Source of the DNA: Candidatus Bipolaricaulota bacterium
GTDB taxonomy: Bacteria > Bipolaricaulota > Bipolaricaulia > M55B111
Length of the DNA: 39,211 bases
NCBI GenBank assembly: GCA_018335015.1
Contig: JAGXKX010000008.1
Span: forward strand, 1 to 39,211
Direction of reading: 5' to 3'
Shown here piece after piece: positions 8,431 to 17,091 of this stretch. A program made the position numbers and the translations under genes. The notes under the pieces are model-generated. The model saw only the letters and a list, made by a program, of their open reading frames with translations, was not told where the DNA came from and did not search any database. The first letter of the stretch is position 1, and every line of letters starts with the position of its first letter.

Positions 8431-8633
8431 CTCAGATCTTTCACCGGCGTATGAAAGCGAGACTTAATTCTGAGTATTGACTTCATTTTCCAATACTAGC
8501 TCTCTACCCCTTACCTGGCTGCCGGGATTTCGTCTTCTGGTAGGATTTGAAGGTTAAATCAGTCGCCAGCTAATGGGTAGAGAGCAGTTATCCGAACCAG
8601 ATAGCTCAATCTGCCGTTCGTGAAAGATCTGAG
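8431..8633 (+). ncRNA. structured RNA-like element, copy A (family unknown)
   Basis: This element lies in a 418-bp gene-free stretch. Nested helices can be drawn: P1 CTCAGATCTTTCAC (8431-8444) with GTGAAAGATCTGAG (8620-8633), 14 perfect pairs; P2 AGTATTG/CAATACT (8473-8479/8491-8497); P3 GCTCTCTACCC/GGGTAGAGAGC (8499-8509/8575-8585), 11 pairs; P4 CTGGC/GCCAG (8515-8519/8565-8569); P5 GATTT/AAATC (8525-8529/8556-8560). The core 8515-8569 aligns without gaps to copy B at 23335-23389 (40 of 55 identical by hand count), and P3 and P5 keep pairing through sequence changes. Direct TTAAT repeats flank it (8426-8430, 8634-8638). Both neighbouring genes are on the opposite strand, so a transcript would need its own promoter; none is clear. 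I cannot match it to a known RNA family. Confidence 0.6.
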
Positions 8634-8682
8634 TTAATATCGTTCTTAGTTAGTTGAAACGGGTCTGGTTCCGAAAGATTGC

Positions 8683-10413
8683 TTATTCAAGATGGTGATA
8701 GTCCAGTTCATACCCTTCTTTAAGCGCTTGCTTAATGGTATCGGGGATCTTTTCTACATTTCGCATCTTGAGTTCTGGATGCTCCGGGCTACCCATCACT
8801 TCTATGTTCTTTTTCCAGTCTACCAACCTCTCCCGATGATCGTCCCGGTAGTGTGCACCCCGCGACTCTTCTCTCGCTATTGCCGAACGGACGACCGATT
8901 CCGCGACGGGAAGAGCGAACTTTAGTTCCACGGCTCGGTCAAACCTCTCTGAATTAATCTTATCTACAGCCTTAATATGGTTCGCTCTCTCCCTGAGATT
9001 GAGGATCCTGGTTAAACCTTGCTTGAGTCCCTCCTCCGTTCTGACTATACCCGCGTGTTTCCATAGAACTCTGCCGAGTTCGTCCATTAGTTCACCGGGA
9101 TCGTTATCGCCGCCCCCGTCGCGTATATCCTCGATTTCTGCGAGACCGGACTTTATCATAGCTTCAGGGGCAGAAGGATTGCTGACACTTTTAGCGTACT
9201 CCTTTAGCGCCACGGCCACGTGCTGACCGAACGTCACCACTTCGGCCAGGGAGTTGCCGCCAAGTCTGTTGGCACCGTGGAGACCCGCCGTTACTTCGCC
9301 GACCGCGAATAGACCTTCGACGGCGGTCTTACCGGTCTCGAAGTTAATCTTGACGCCGCCCATAGAGTAGTGTGTAGTTGGCGCAACCTCCATCCTTTCG
9401 CTGGTCGGATCCACTCCGACCTCCCGGAACTTTTCCACTATTCCCGGAATCCGCTCCCGCACCGATTCCGAGTCCTCGTGAGAAATGTCCAAATAGACGC
9501 CGCCCGCTTCCGTTCCGTTTCCTTTTTCGATCTCCCTGTAGATGGCTCTGGCTACCTTATCCCTGGCGTCAAGCTCCATCTTCTGCGGCGAATACCGCTC
9601 CATGAACCTATCGTCGTTAGTGTTGAAAAGCTTGCCCCCCTCTCCCCGGACAGCTTCCGTGACGAGACTTCCAAGTTTCTCCTCCGGCTTTACCATACCG
9701 GTCGGGTGGAACTGGACCATCTCCATGTCCTGAAGCCGGGCTCCGGCGTCAAAAGCCAGGGCCGGACCGTCACCCGTATTCTCGTGAGGCCGAGAAGAAC
9801 TCCGGCTGTAGATCTGAGTGTATCCGCCCGCGGCCAGGAGGACGGCTTTTACTTTGAATAGGAGTAGTTCAGAGGACTTTTTGTCGTAACCCACTGCTCC
9901 TATCGCCCGTCCTTCTTCCGTCAATATTTTCGTTACCACTACTTCCTGTTTGCGGGCCACGTTGGTTCCCTTTATGGCATCTACTAACGTCGCTTCGATT
10001 GCCTTACCCGTCCTATCCCCGACGAAACACGTCCGACGAAAGGATTGAGCTCCGAAGTAGCGCTGATCTATACTTCCGGAATCCGTGAGGTTAAAATTAC
10101 ACCCCCATTCTCGCAACTCCTTTACTCTATCTGGAACTTTTTTGCAGAGTAGTTCGACGGCTCTCGGATCGTTGATAAATCCACCTTCCCTTAAAGTATC
10201 TGCCGCGTGTATCTTCCAGTTATCCTCAGGGTCCAGGTTGCCGAACGAGGCGTTAATCCCGCCGGCCGCTTTGACCGTATGGGCGTCCCCGAACTCTCTT
10301 TTCCCAACTACTAGCACATCTAAGGAGGTCCGGTCCAGCTCTAAAGCCGCTCTCAGACCGCCACCTCCGGCGCCGATGATCAGTACGTCTGAATCTATTG
10401 TCGAATAGTTCAT
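8683..10413 (-). CDS. succinate dehydrogenase/fumarate reductase-type flavoprotein subunit
   Basis: A 576-residue FAD protein of the SdhA/FrdA/NadB family, interconverting succinate and fumarate. The FAD-binding GAGGGGLRAALEL lies at residues 14-26. HTVKAAGG places a His at 45, where SdhA/FrdA bind FAD covalently; L-aspartate oxidases normally lack this His. Also present are RRTCFVGDRTGK, VQFHPTG, PTTHYSMGG and GANRLGGNSLAE, plus the C-terminal helical domain with ESRGAHYRDD. The start ATG follows GGGGAGG. No iron-sulfur or membrane-anchor subunit lies beside it, so it may partner with subunits elsewhere or act as a soluble reductase. The divergent neighbour is a fumarase-family gene, which supports a role around fumarate. 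NadB-like aspartate oxidase is the main alternative. Confidence 0.85.
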   Translation of the reverse strand: MNYSTIDSDVLIIGAGGGGLRAALELDRTSLDVLVVGKREFGDAHTVKAAGGINASFGNLDPEDNWKIHAADTLREGGFINDPRAVELLCKKVPDRVKELREWGCNFNLTDSGSIDQRYFGAQSFRRTCFVGDRTGKAIEATLVDAIKGTNVARKQEVVVTKILTEEGRAIGAVGYDKKSSELLLFKVKAVLLAAGGYTQIYSRSSSRPHENTGDGPALAFDAGARLQDMEMVQFHPTGMVKPEEKLGSLVTEAVRGEGGKLFNTNDDRFMERYSPQKMELDARDKVARAIYREIEKGNGTEAGGVYLDISHEDSESVRERIPGIVEKFREVGVDPTSERMEVAPTTHYSMGGVKINFETGKTAVEGLFAVGEVTAGLHGANRLGGNSLAEVVTFGQHVAVALKEYAKSVSNPSAPEAMIKSGLAEIEDIRDGGGDNDPGELMDELGRVLWKHAGIVRTEEGLKQGLTRILNLRERANHIKAVDKINSERFDRAVELKFALPVAESVVRSAIAREESRGAHYRDDHRERLVDWKKNIEVMGSPEHPELKMRNVEKIPDTIKQALKEGYELDYHHLE

Positions 10414-10498
10414 TTTACCTCCCCGTGGTTTCAGTTATCCGGATATAGCGGGTCCGACCTTTAGTATGCTTTTCTCTGAATTAAACCTGTTCGGTTGG

Positions 10499-10527
10499 TT
10501 GGTTATTGGTCACGTTGTTAGTATACT
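10499..10527 (+). promoter_or_regulatory. candidate promoter for the fumarase-family gene
   Basis: TTGGTT (10499-10504), a 17-bp spacer, then TATACT (10522-10527), reasonably close to a sigma-70 pattern. It lies in the divergent gap between the flavoprotein and the fumarase-family gene, about 128 bases before the chosen GTG start. The TTGG tract is repeated, so the exact -35 register is uncertain. Confidence 0.4.
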
Positions 10528-10654
10528 TAATAAAACTGGATATTTGTAGCAAACGGTTACAATAGAATAGATGTTTTCATTTACATATTTAACAAGGAAT
10601 GTTCCAGGACAACTTGAGTATAGGGTCTGTTTAGTCTCAATTGGAGAGGATAAC

Positions 10655-12109
10655 GTGACGAGAACAGAACGAGACTCTCTCGGCAAAGTAGAGGTACCGG
10701 ATGGAGTGTACTACGGAAGCTTTACCGCGCGTGCCCTGGAGAACTTTGAGCTTTCCGGGCAGACCGCCCCGCCGGAGTTAATTGCGGCTCTGGGCAAGAT
10801 AAAAGTCGCGGCAGCTCGCGTGAACGAAGAGATTGGCAATCTCGATCGGGAGAAGTCACGGGCCGTTGTCTCCGCAGCCGAGGAAGTAGTTGCCGGCGAG
10901 CATGAAGAACAATTTCCGCTCGACCTGATACAGGCAGGTGCAGGAACACCAATCCACATGAACGTAAACGAGGTCATAGCAAACCGGGCGACGGAGCTGC
11001 TGGGAGGAGGACTCGGTGATTATCTGGTTCATCCCAATGATCACGTAAATATGGGGCAGAGCTCCAACAACGTCGTGCCGACGGCCTTTAGACTTGTTAC
11101 TCTCGACTTAGCGGAAGATTTAGTGACTGAGATGGAAAAACTCGGTCAGGCTTTCGTAAAAAAAAGCGAGGAGTTTGCGGACCTGGTAAAAGTAGGCAGG
11201 ACTCACTACCAGGACGCCGTTCCGGTAACGCTTGGCCAGGAGTTCGGGGCCCACGCCCACGTCTGCCGAAGGTCGGTTAAAAGCATAGCGGAGTCTGCCG
11301 AAGGTCTATACGAGGTCGGGCTGGGTGGCAACGCGGTCGGTACGGGAATTAATACGCGCCCCGGGTTTAGAGAACGCCTTGTGGATGAGCTTTCCGCTAT
11401 TGCCGGTTTGGATCTGGTTCCGGCCAAGGACCCGATTGCGGTTACTCAGTCCATGGAACCATTCCTGAGGTTTTCCGGGTCCCTCCGCGAAGCTGCATCG
11501 GAATTGGTGAAAGTTGCCGATGACCTGATGTTTTTGAGTTCGGGGCCGAGAGCGGGTATAAACGAGATAGAGCTGCCCGAGGTGGAAGCGGGAAGCTCGA
11601 TAATGCCGGGTAAAGTCAACCCTTCAATAGTGGAGGCGGTAAAAATGAGCCTGCTTCAGGTTTTAGGTTACGACCAGACCGTGTCCCTTGCGTCTAGGGA
11701 GGGTCACCTGGAATTGAACGTCATGACCCCCTTGATAGGTAAGAACCTGATCTCCGCCGCTTTGCTATTTACCAGATCCCTAAAAACCTTTCGGGAAGAC
11801 TGTGTCGGGGGGATTCAGCCCAATCGTGAAGTAATCGAAAGGAATTTCGACAGAAGTACGGCCGTGGCTACGGCACTAAGTCCCTACCTCGGTTACGAGA
11901 GAGTGGCGGACCTGGTCAAAACCAGTTTGAAGGAAGAAAAGGGGCTGAAAGAACTGGTTTTGGAGCGAGAATTGCTCACGGAGGACGAACTAGAAACCGT
12001 TCTCGATCCGGAACGGCTGACCTCACCCGGAGAAATTGACGACCAGTTACGCGAGAAAGTTAAAAAGAGATTAAAGAAAGGGTCAGGCGGGGACGACGGA
12101 TCTAATTAA
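10655..12109 (+). CDS. class II fumarate hydratase / aspartase family
   Basis: Lyase of the fumarase/aspartase superfamily, 484 residues from the chosen start. Signatures: AGAGTPIHMNVNEVIANRA, HPNDHVNMGQSSNNVVPTA, GRTHYQDAVPVTLGQE, and the superfamily signature GSSIMPGKVNP. Some positions resemble fumarase (MNVNEVIANRA, HVNMGQSS), while others (the QAGAGT segment) are shared with aspartase, so fumarase versus aspartate ammonia-lyase is not fully settled. The divergent fumarate/succinate flavoprotein favours fumarase. The track begins 28 codons upstream; I choose GTG at 10655 because GGAGAGGA sits four bases before it and family similarity begins at about ERDSLGKVEVP. Fumarase would hydrate fumarate to malate in the cytoplasm. 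Confidence 0.85.
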   Translation: MTRTERDSLGKVEVPDGVYYGSFTARALENFELSGQTAPPELIAALGKIKVAAARVNEEIGNLDREKSRAVVSAAEEVVAGEHEEQFPLDLIQAGAGTPIHMNVNEVIANRATELLGGGLGDYLVHPNDHVNMGQSSNNVVPTAFRLVTLDLAEDLVTEMEKLGQAFVKKSEEFADLVKVGRTHYQDAVPVTLGQEFGAHAHVCRRSVKSIAESAEGLYEVGLGGNAVGTGINTRPGFRERLVDELSAIAGLDLVPAKDPIAVTQSMEPFLRFSGSLREAASELVKVADDLMFLSSGPRAGINEIELPEVEAGSSIMPGKVNPSIVEAVKMSLLQVLGYDQTVSLASREGHLELNVMTPLIGKNLISAALLFTRSLKTFREDCVGGIQPNREVIERNFDRSTAVATALSPYLGYERVADLVKTSLKEEKGLKELVLERELLTEDELETVLDPERLTSPGEIDDQLREKVKKRLKKGSGGDDGSN

Positions 12110-12266
12110 ACTGGATTGCAACCAAACAGAAACGTCCAAAATGGCGAAATTCGTGAGGAGTCGACTGCGCTAATTAGGATTTGTAAAGGCCGGGTTGTCG
12201 TGGTTACCATTAATTCGATGAATTTTGGCCAGTTGAGTTAATTTTTGGAAGAAAAAGGGAGGAAAC

Positions 12267-12497
12267 ATGAAAAACAACGTGGGTAAGTGGGACAGCAGGA
12301 TAAGAAGCAGGCTCGGGATGATATTGATACTAGTTGGAATACTCCAATTTGTCGGTCTCGTAAAATTCGGACTGGTTACCGGGATAATACTTCTATTGGT
12401 AGGAATTATCCTGGTTGTTACGGGCACCACCCGTAAGTGTGGGGTTTATTCGCTGGTAGGAGTCGATACCTCGAAAGAAGAAGAGCCCGGTAGTTAA
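12267..12497 (+). CDS. small YgaP-like (DUF2892) membrane protein
   Basis: A 76-residue protein with two hydrophobic segments (about residues 16-31 and 35-53) and short charged ends. The start MKNNVGKWDSRIRSRLG and the end CGVYSLVGVDTSK match the YgaP-like transmembrane family (DUF2892), where the tail is usually CPLYSLLG; here the Pro-Leu is Gly-Val. The start ATG follows GGAGG by four bases. In other proteins this domain is found alone or fused to rhodanese; its role is unknown. It precedes zwf by 48 bp on the same strand and may be cotranscribed with it. Confidence 0.75.
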   Translation: MKNNVGKWDSRIRSRLGMILILVGILQFVGLVKFGLVTGIILLLVGIILVVTGTTRKCGVYSLVGVDTSKEEEPGS

Positions 12498-12545
12498 GAG
12501 TTATGCCCGGTTTAGGTTACCTTATTAGAAGGTCACTAGGTTAAA

Positions 12546-13892
12546 ATGGAAACAAAAAGTGACGAAACATTCGTGCTCCTGGGCGGTACGGGCGACCTGG
12601 CGCGCAAAAAGCTATTACCTTCTCTGTTTAACCTCTACAAGAAGGGTAAGCTGGGCGATTTTGACGTTATCGGCACCTCGCGTCACGACCTATCCAGAGA
12701 GGAGTACGTGCGGCATGTCGGGGTAAATATTAATAAAGACGAGACATGGGATGAATTTAAAGAAAACATTCGCTTTGCCCGGTTGAATTTCTATAACCCC
12801 GAGGGTTACGAGGTGCTGCAGAAGAAGCTCCTGGGGTGTGGCGATCAGAGATTATTTTACCTGGCCACCCTGCCCCAGCACTTCGACGTGATTACCGATA
12901 ACCTGGCCGCTCTCGACCTCGTAAATGAGACCTCCAAAGTATTGTACGAGAAGCCTTTCGGTGAAGACCTCCGGTCGGCAAAGAAGCTAAACCGGACTAT
13001 AAACGAGCTCTTTCCCGAGGAGAATATCTATCGAATAGATCACTATCTTGACAAAGAACTGGTCGGCAATCTCTCCATACTGCGATTTTCAAATTCCATA
13101 ATTGAGCCTATCATGAACGCGGAGTACGTCGATCAAATCCAGATAATTGCAAGCGAGGACTTCGGTGTTGGCGAGAGGGGAGGATTCTACGATCGTTACG
13201 GAGCCGTTAAGGATTTCTTTCAGAGCCACCTGCTGCAGCTACTGTCGCTGGTTGGAATGTCTACTCCTGAAAAGCTGGACGCAAAGTGTATAAGGGACGA
13301 GAAAGTCCGGGTCTTACAGGGAGTGAGTATTATGGATACGATGACGGGCCAGTACGAGGGTTACCGGGACGAGGAAGGGGTAGATGAAGATTCGACGACA
13401 GAAACTCTGGCGGCGGTTAAAGCGTCCCTGGACGGACCGCGCTGGCAGGGAGTACCCTTTTACATTTTGACCGGAAAGAACCTGGCTAAAAAGTACTCAC
13501 AGATCTACATACAGTTCGACAAAAATAACCAGTCGGCAATGGCGGGTGATGGCACTATTCCCAACTCACTGGTGGTTAGCATTCAACCCGATCGCGGCAT
13601 ATACCTCGTTATTAACACCAAAGTGCCGGGTGGAATGCAAACTGAACCGGCAAAGATGGAGTTCTGTCACGCCTGTCACCACGGTCCAAATACTCCGAGT
13701 GCTTACGAGAACCTGCTCGCTCAAGCTCTGGCCGGGGATCAGCGTTCTTTCATTCGTTACGACGAAATCGAAGAACAGTGGAGGATAGTTGACGGAATGA
13801 AGTTGCCAGAACCAACTATTTACAAACCGGGAAAGGTTCCTCCGGAAGTTCATAATTTTATCCAGGACGGGGAATGGCACGGACTGAGTTGA
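12546..13892 (+). CDS. zwf: glucose-6-phosphate 1-dehydrogenase
   Basis: Oxidises glucose-6-phosphate to 6-phosphogluconolactone with NAD(P)+, the entry to the oxidative pentose phosphate or Entner-Doudoroff route. The N-terminal Rossmann motif GGTGDLARKKLLPSL (from about residue 13), EKPFGEDL and the substrate-binding RIDHYLDKE identify it. The usual RIDHYLGKE has Gly where this protein has Asp, a noticeable change next to the active site. At 448 residues it is somewhat shorter than the common length of about 490. Cytoplasmic. pgl follows after 38 bp, giving the usual zwf-pgl pair; no 6-phosphogluconate dehydrogenase or dehydratase is seen in the window. Confidence 0.92.
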   Translation: METKSDETFVLLGGTGDLARKKLLPSLFNLYKKGKLGDFDVIGTSRHDLSREEYVRHVGVNINKDETWDEFKENIRFARLNFYNPEGYEVLQKKLLGCGDQRLFYLATLPQHFDVITDNLAALDLVNETSKVLYEKPFGEDLRSAKKLNRTINELFPEENIYRIDHYLDKELVGNLSILRFSNSIIEPIMNAEYVDQIQIIASEDFGVGERGGFYDRYGAVKDFFQSHLLQLLSLVGMSTPEKLDAKCIRDEKVRVLQGVSIMDTMTGQYEGYRDEEGVDEDSTTETLAAVKASLDGPRWQGVPFYILTGKNLAKKYSQIYIQFDKNNQSAMAGDGTIPNSLVVSIQPDRGIYLVINTKVPGGMQTEPAKMEFCHACHHGPNTPSAYENLLAQALAGDQRSFIRYDEIEEQWRIVDGMKLPEPTIYKPGKVPPEVHNFIQDGEWHGLS

Positions 13893-13930
13893 CCGTCCGA
13901 AAATCTTTTTGCCTATAGTAGAGTGATACT

Positions 13931-14674
13931 GTGCACCGGGATCCCGAAAAAGAAATAGTCACTATAAGAGTAAAAGGGAGGAAAGACCTTGCTCGGAAGG
14001 TGGCGGAGAAGTTTTACGAATCCCTTGGCAGGTTACTGTCGTCGAAGGATAAAGTAGTGGTATCACTAGCGGGAGGAAGGTCGGTTCAATCTTTTTACGA
14101 GAGGATACCAGGTATGGCGGATCTACTGAGCGGAGGAGACTGGCGGAGAGTTCATTTCTTCTGGACTGACGAACGGCTTGTTCCACCCGGTTCTTACGAA
14201 AGTAACTACGGGCTCGCGGAAGACTTGTTTCTTGGGGAATTGATGGGCCGCGATCTCGTCAGGCCTGACCAGATCCACAGGTTTCCAGGGGAGACCTCGG
14301 GCCCGTCACGAGCACTCAAGAGTTACCGCGACGATTTGGAGAAGATCTCGAACGGAGTAATCCACCTACCGGTACTCGGAGTCGGGGGCGATGGCCACGT
14401 CGGGTCTCTTTTTCCGGGTAGTGCCCAATTAAACGAGAATAGCTCCGAGTTCTCATTGGTAGAGGCATCCCCCAAGCCGCCAAAGGAAAGGGTTACAATC
14501 TCCCCCCGGTTGATTCGGGAATCCAAATACCCGTTTCTATTCTTCATTGGCGAGGAAAAACGCGAGGCCTACGAGTGTTTCAGGGCAGAAGCGACTACTT
14601 ATTCTGATTGTCCCTGCAAGCTGGCCTTTTCCGGTTCTCCTGGCGTCTGTTACGTAGTTACGGATCTCGATTGA
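13931..14674 (+). CDS. pgl: 6-phosphogluconolactonase
   Basis: Hydrolyses 6-phosphogluconolactone, the product of the upstream zwf. A 247-residue protein of the SugarP_isomerase/Pgl type: VVVSLAGGRSVQSFYE near the N terminus, FFWTDERLVPPGSYESNYG, and the diagnostic LGVGGDGHVGSLFPG. It starts with GTG at 13931 after a weak GAGTGAT, and no better start is apparent. The family relation to glucosamine-6-phosphate deaminase is resolved by the GDGHVGSLFPG motif and the zwf context. It ends five bases from the convergent stop of the HAD gene, leaving no room for a separate intergenic terminator. Confidence 0.9.
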   Translation: MHRDPEKEIVTIRVKGRKDLARKVAEKFYESLGRLLSSKDKVVVSLAGGRSVQSFYERIPGMADLLSGGDWRRVHFFWTDERLVPPGSYESNYGLAEDLFLGELMGRDLVRPDQIHRFPGETSGPSRALKSYRDDLEKISNGVIHLPVLGVGGDGHVGSLFPGSAQLNENSSEFSLVEASPKPPKERVTISPRLIRESKYPFLFFIGEEKREAYECFRAEATTYSDCPCKLAFSGSPGVCYVVTDLD

Positions 14675-14679
14675 ACACT

Positions 14680-15405
14680 TTAACTTTTGTCGAGTAAATC
14701 TCTCAATACCTGGTTTGTTGGATTGTCGTGATCAATCATGACGAACTCGAAGTTCCCTTCGGTTTCCTCGTTGTAGTTTTCCACCAGAAGCCTGTCGTTA
14801 TGGGTGTCGCCGGAGTAGATACCGGAGCTTTCTCCAACCATGTGAGTCAGCGCGCGTGGATCCGGTTTCAGGAAATCCTCCCGGGTTACAGCGACAGACA
14901 GTTCGTGGTTTAACACTCTGGATGCCAGTTTCAGCTCCTGCCTGCTTCTACCGGTTATGTATCCAAGTTTGAATTGCTCTTCTATTTTGTCCAGCAAAGA
15001 AGTATCGACCACTGGTTTCTCCTGCCGCCAAAGGCCGTCCTCTGAAGGAGAATCTTCTTTCCCGAGATAGAGCCTATCGAAAATAGGTTTGACATTCTCC
15101 TTCCCGATCCGTTTTCCAGTCCGGTTTATTATCCATTCCATTTCCTCTCCCCGGGGAAATTCTTCGACAAAATTCTTCAGGTCTTCATTAAGCCCCGCAA
15201 GGGTTAGCCCTTCAGTTACACTATAGTCGTCTCCAAACTGCCCCTTTTTTCTGAAATCTCGAATGGTCTCCAGCGAAAGTGAACCGCTGTTGCCCAGTTT
15301 TGTCCATAACTTTTCGACAGTCTTCTTAACGGCCAGGTCGTAGCTATTTTCTACGCTGATAAGAACCCCGTCTATGTCCAGGACTATCCATTCCGGGTTC
15401 AACAA
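14680..15405 (-). CDS. HAD-superfamily phosphatase, probable histidinol-phosphatase
   Basis: A 241-residue haloacid-dehalogenase hydrolase with all four motifs: LDIDGVLI (nucleophile Asp), YITGRSRQ, KPDP, and SGDTHNDRLL. The pattern LDIDGVLI-ENSY with GRSRQELKLA fits a HAD subfamily (modelled as TIGR01548) known in halophilic archaea and cyanobacteria, sometimes fused to imidazoleglycerol-phosphate dehydratase. It begins 40 bp after hisC at the end of an operon holding every other histidine gene, and no HisN, PHP-type HisK or HisB N-terminal phosphatase is present. I infer that it dephosphorylates histidinol phosphate in the cytoplasm. Translation starts at TTG (15405), with AAGGAG nine bases upstream. 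Activity on another phosphate ester cannot be excluded. Confidence 0.78.
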   Translation of the reverse strand: MLNPEWIVLDIDGVLISVENSYDLAVKKTVEKLWTKLGNSGSLSLETIRDFRKKGQFGDDYSVTEGLTLAGLNEDLKNFVEEFPRGEEMEWIINRTGKRIGKENVKPIFDRLYLGKEDSPSEDGLWRQEKPVVDTSLLDKIEEQFKLGYITGRSRQELKLASRVLNHELSVAVTREDFLKPDPRALTHMVGESSGIYSGDTHNDRLLVENYNEETEGNFEFVMIDHDNPTNQVLRDLLDKS

Positions 15406-15445
15406 CGTTATCAGCTCCTTTGATATAACTTCGGTTCACGTAAAC

Positions 15446-16459
15446 TTAGATTTGATCGCTTATATAACTCTTCAGAGCATGGGTAAACCGGTCGTTTTCT
15501 TCCTTTGTACCAACTGTAACTCTGATGTATTCCGCCAGCCTACCGGTAAAGCTCCGAACTGAGATGCCTCGATCAAGCAGGTAGTCCGAGGCGTCAAGAT
15601 TCATAAGCAGGAAGTTTGCCTCGCTGGGATGGGAATACCGCTCGAACCTATTATATAACTTTTTTCTCTGTTCTGTAAGAAGATCTATTCTATCACGGAC
15701 AAGTTCGTAGTGGTCGAGGAGCAACTCGGCGACCCTGAGCGAGAACGAGTTAAGGTTGTAGGGTGGCTTCACCCGAAGCATGTGTCCCACGACGTCAGAA
15801 TCTCCTGCAGCGAAGCCAACCCTGGCACCGGCTAGTCCGAAAGCCTTGGAGAAGGTTCGCAGAACAACCAGGTTGTCGTAGCCCTTGATCAAATTCATAT
15901 TGGTTTCGTCGGCAAATTCTCCGTAAGCCTCGTCCAGCACGACGGGAACACCTGTCTCCAGTATTTCAACTATCTTCCCGCGATCAAAAGTGTTCCCGGT
16001 AGGGTTGTTCGGGGAACAAAGAAATACGACGGCCGCACCGTTCAGGTTATCTTTTATCTTTTTTACCTGGAGGCCGAAGTCTTCTCCGAGGGGTACGGGC
16101 CTCACGTCAAGCCCGTTTAACTCCGCGTAAAACCGGTACATGGAGAAGGTGGGCGGGGTCACTACCGCGTGTTTGCCTGCGAACAGGTGGGTGGAGTAAG
16201 AGATCAGCTGATCCGACCCGCTACCGACGACTATATTGTCCTTCTTCAGGTAGTGGAAGTCGGCCAGCTTCTCCCTGAGGCTGTCTCCGCTGGACTGAGG
16301 ATACCTGTTTACGGTTAGTTTTTCCAGTTCGCCCAGGACCTTCCCCTTGAGTTCTTCAGGCAAAGAGAACGGTGACTCGTTCTTGTCCATTCTGATTCCC
16401 GCTTCGGCGGTGCCGGGATTGTAGGGACTGAAGTTCTTTACTGTCTCCCTTATCTTCAC
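15446..16459 (-). CDS. hisC: histidinol-phosphate aminotransferase
   Basis: PLP enzyme converting imidazole-acetol phosphate and glutamate to histidinol phosphate (seventh step of histidine synthesis). At 337 residues it is slightly short for fold-type I HisC. Visible motifs: MDKNESPFSLPEE near the N terminus, VVGSGSDQLIS, CSPNNPTGN, VLDEAYGEF, and the PLP-lysine segment RTFSKAFGLAGARVGF. Its ATG overlaps the hisIE stop by four bases (ATGA), so it is translationally coupled. The HAD phosphatase, acting on its product, follows directly. Confidence 0.93.
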   Translation of the reverse strand: MKIRETVKNFSPYNPGTAEAGIRMDKNESPFSLPEELKGKVLGELEKLTVNRYPQSSGDSLREKLADFHYLKKDNIVVGSGSDQLISYSTHLFAGKHAVVTPPTFSMYRFYAELNGLDVRPVPLGEDFGLQVKKIKDNLNGAAVVFLCSPNNPTGNTFDRGKIVEILETGVPVVLDEAYGEFADETNMNLIKGYDNLVVLRTFSKAFGLAGARVGFAAGDSDVVGHMLRVKPPYNLNSFSLRVAELLLDHYELVRDRIDLLTEQRKKLYNRFERYSHPSEANFLLMNLDASDYLLDRGISVRSFTGRLAEYIRVTVGTKEENDRFTHALKSYISDQI

Positions 16460-17091
16460 TTTCTCCTCCTTCCCAGTTCGTTCATCACGTCTCCGAGTTC
16501 TATTCCCCGTTCTCTCAATAGAACCAGTAGGTGATAGACTAAATCCGCGGCCTCGTCGACGAAATTATCGTCTTCCGCCGCAACTATTGCCTCTATAGCC
16601 TCTTCCCCCAGCTTTTTGTTTATTTCCTCGATTCCTCGAGCAAATAACTCTGAGGTGTAAGAATCCTGTCGGGGATTCTCTCTTCTGTCTCTAATGACCT
16701 CCTCCAGTTCCTTCAGTACGTTCAGGGAGTAGTCTATCCCACCCTCCTCTACCTCTGGCTCACCTATACTACGGTAGAAGCAGCTATTTTTCCCCGTGTG
16801 GCAGGCGGGTCCCTGCTGATTTACTCTTACCAGGAGGGCGTCTCCGTCACAATCCAGTTTCACATCCTCGACAACCTGGACGTTGCCGCTAACCTCACCT
16901 TTCTTCCTTATCCTTCCCTTGCTGCGGGAAAAATAGTGGGCAAACCCCGTGGAGAGGGTTTGCTCTAGTGCTTCGCTGTCCATGTAGGCGAGGGTCAATA
17001 CCTGCCCCCCCACGTCCTGAGCGATGGCCGGAACGAGTCCTGTCTCATCCCAGTCTACGGAATCAATAATTTCCCTGTTCTCGTCTGACAT
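16456..17091 (-). CDS. hisI: bifunctional phosphoribosyl-AMP cyclohydrolase / phosphoribosyl-ATP pyrophosphatase
   Basis: Fused HisI-HisE (211 residues), catalysing steps two and three of histidine synthesis. The HisI half (about 1-115) has YMDSEALEQTL, HYFSRSKGRIRKKGEVSGN and the zinc-binding DCDGDALLVRVNQQGPACHTG with a later Cys in NSCFYR. The HisE half (about 120-211) has KLGEEAIEAIVAA and DEAADLVYHLLVLL. The start overlaps hisF by 29 bases on the same strand, and its end overlaps hisC by four. Confidence 0.93.
   Translation of the reverse strand: MSDENREIIDSVDWDETGLVPAIAQDVGGQVLTLAYMDSEALEQTLSTGFAHYFSRSKGRIRKKGEVSGNVQVVEDVKLDCDGDALLVRVNQQGPACHTGKNSCFYRSIGEPEVEEGGIDYSLNVLKELEEVIRDRRENPRQDSYTSELFARGIEEINKKLGEEAIEAIVAAEDDNFVDEAADLVYHLLVLLRERGIELGDVMNELGRRRK

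Noticed and set aside
12170-12430. 86-residue ORF opposite the YgaP-like gene
   Set aside because: Antisense shadow of a hydrophobic gene; no ribosome site and low-complexity hydrophobic content.
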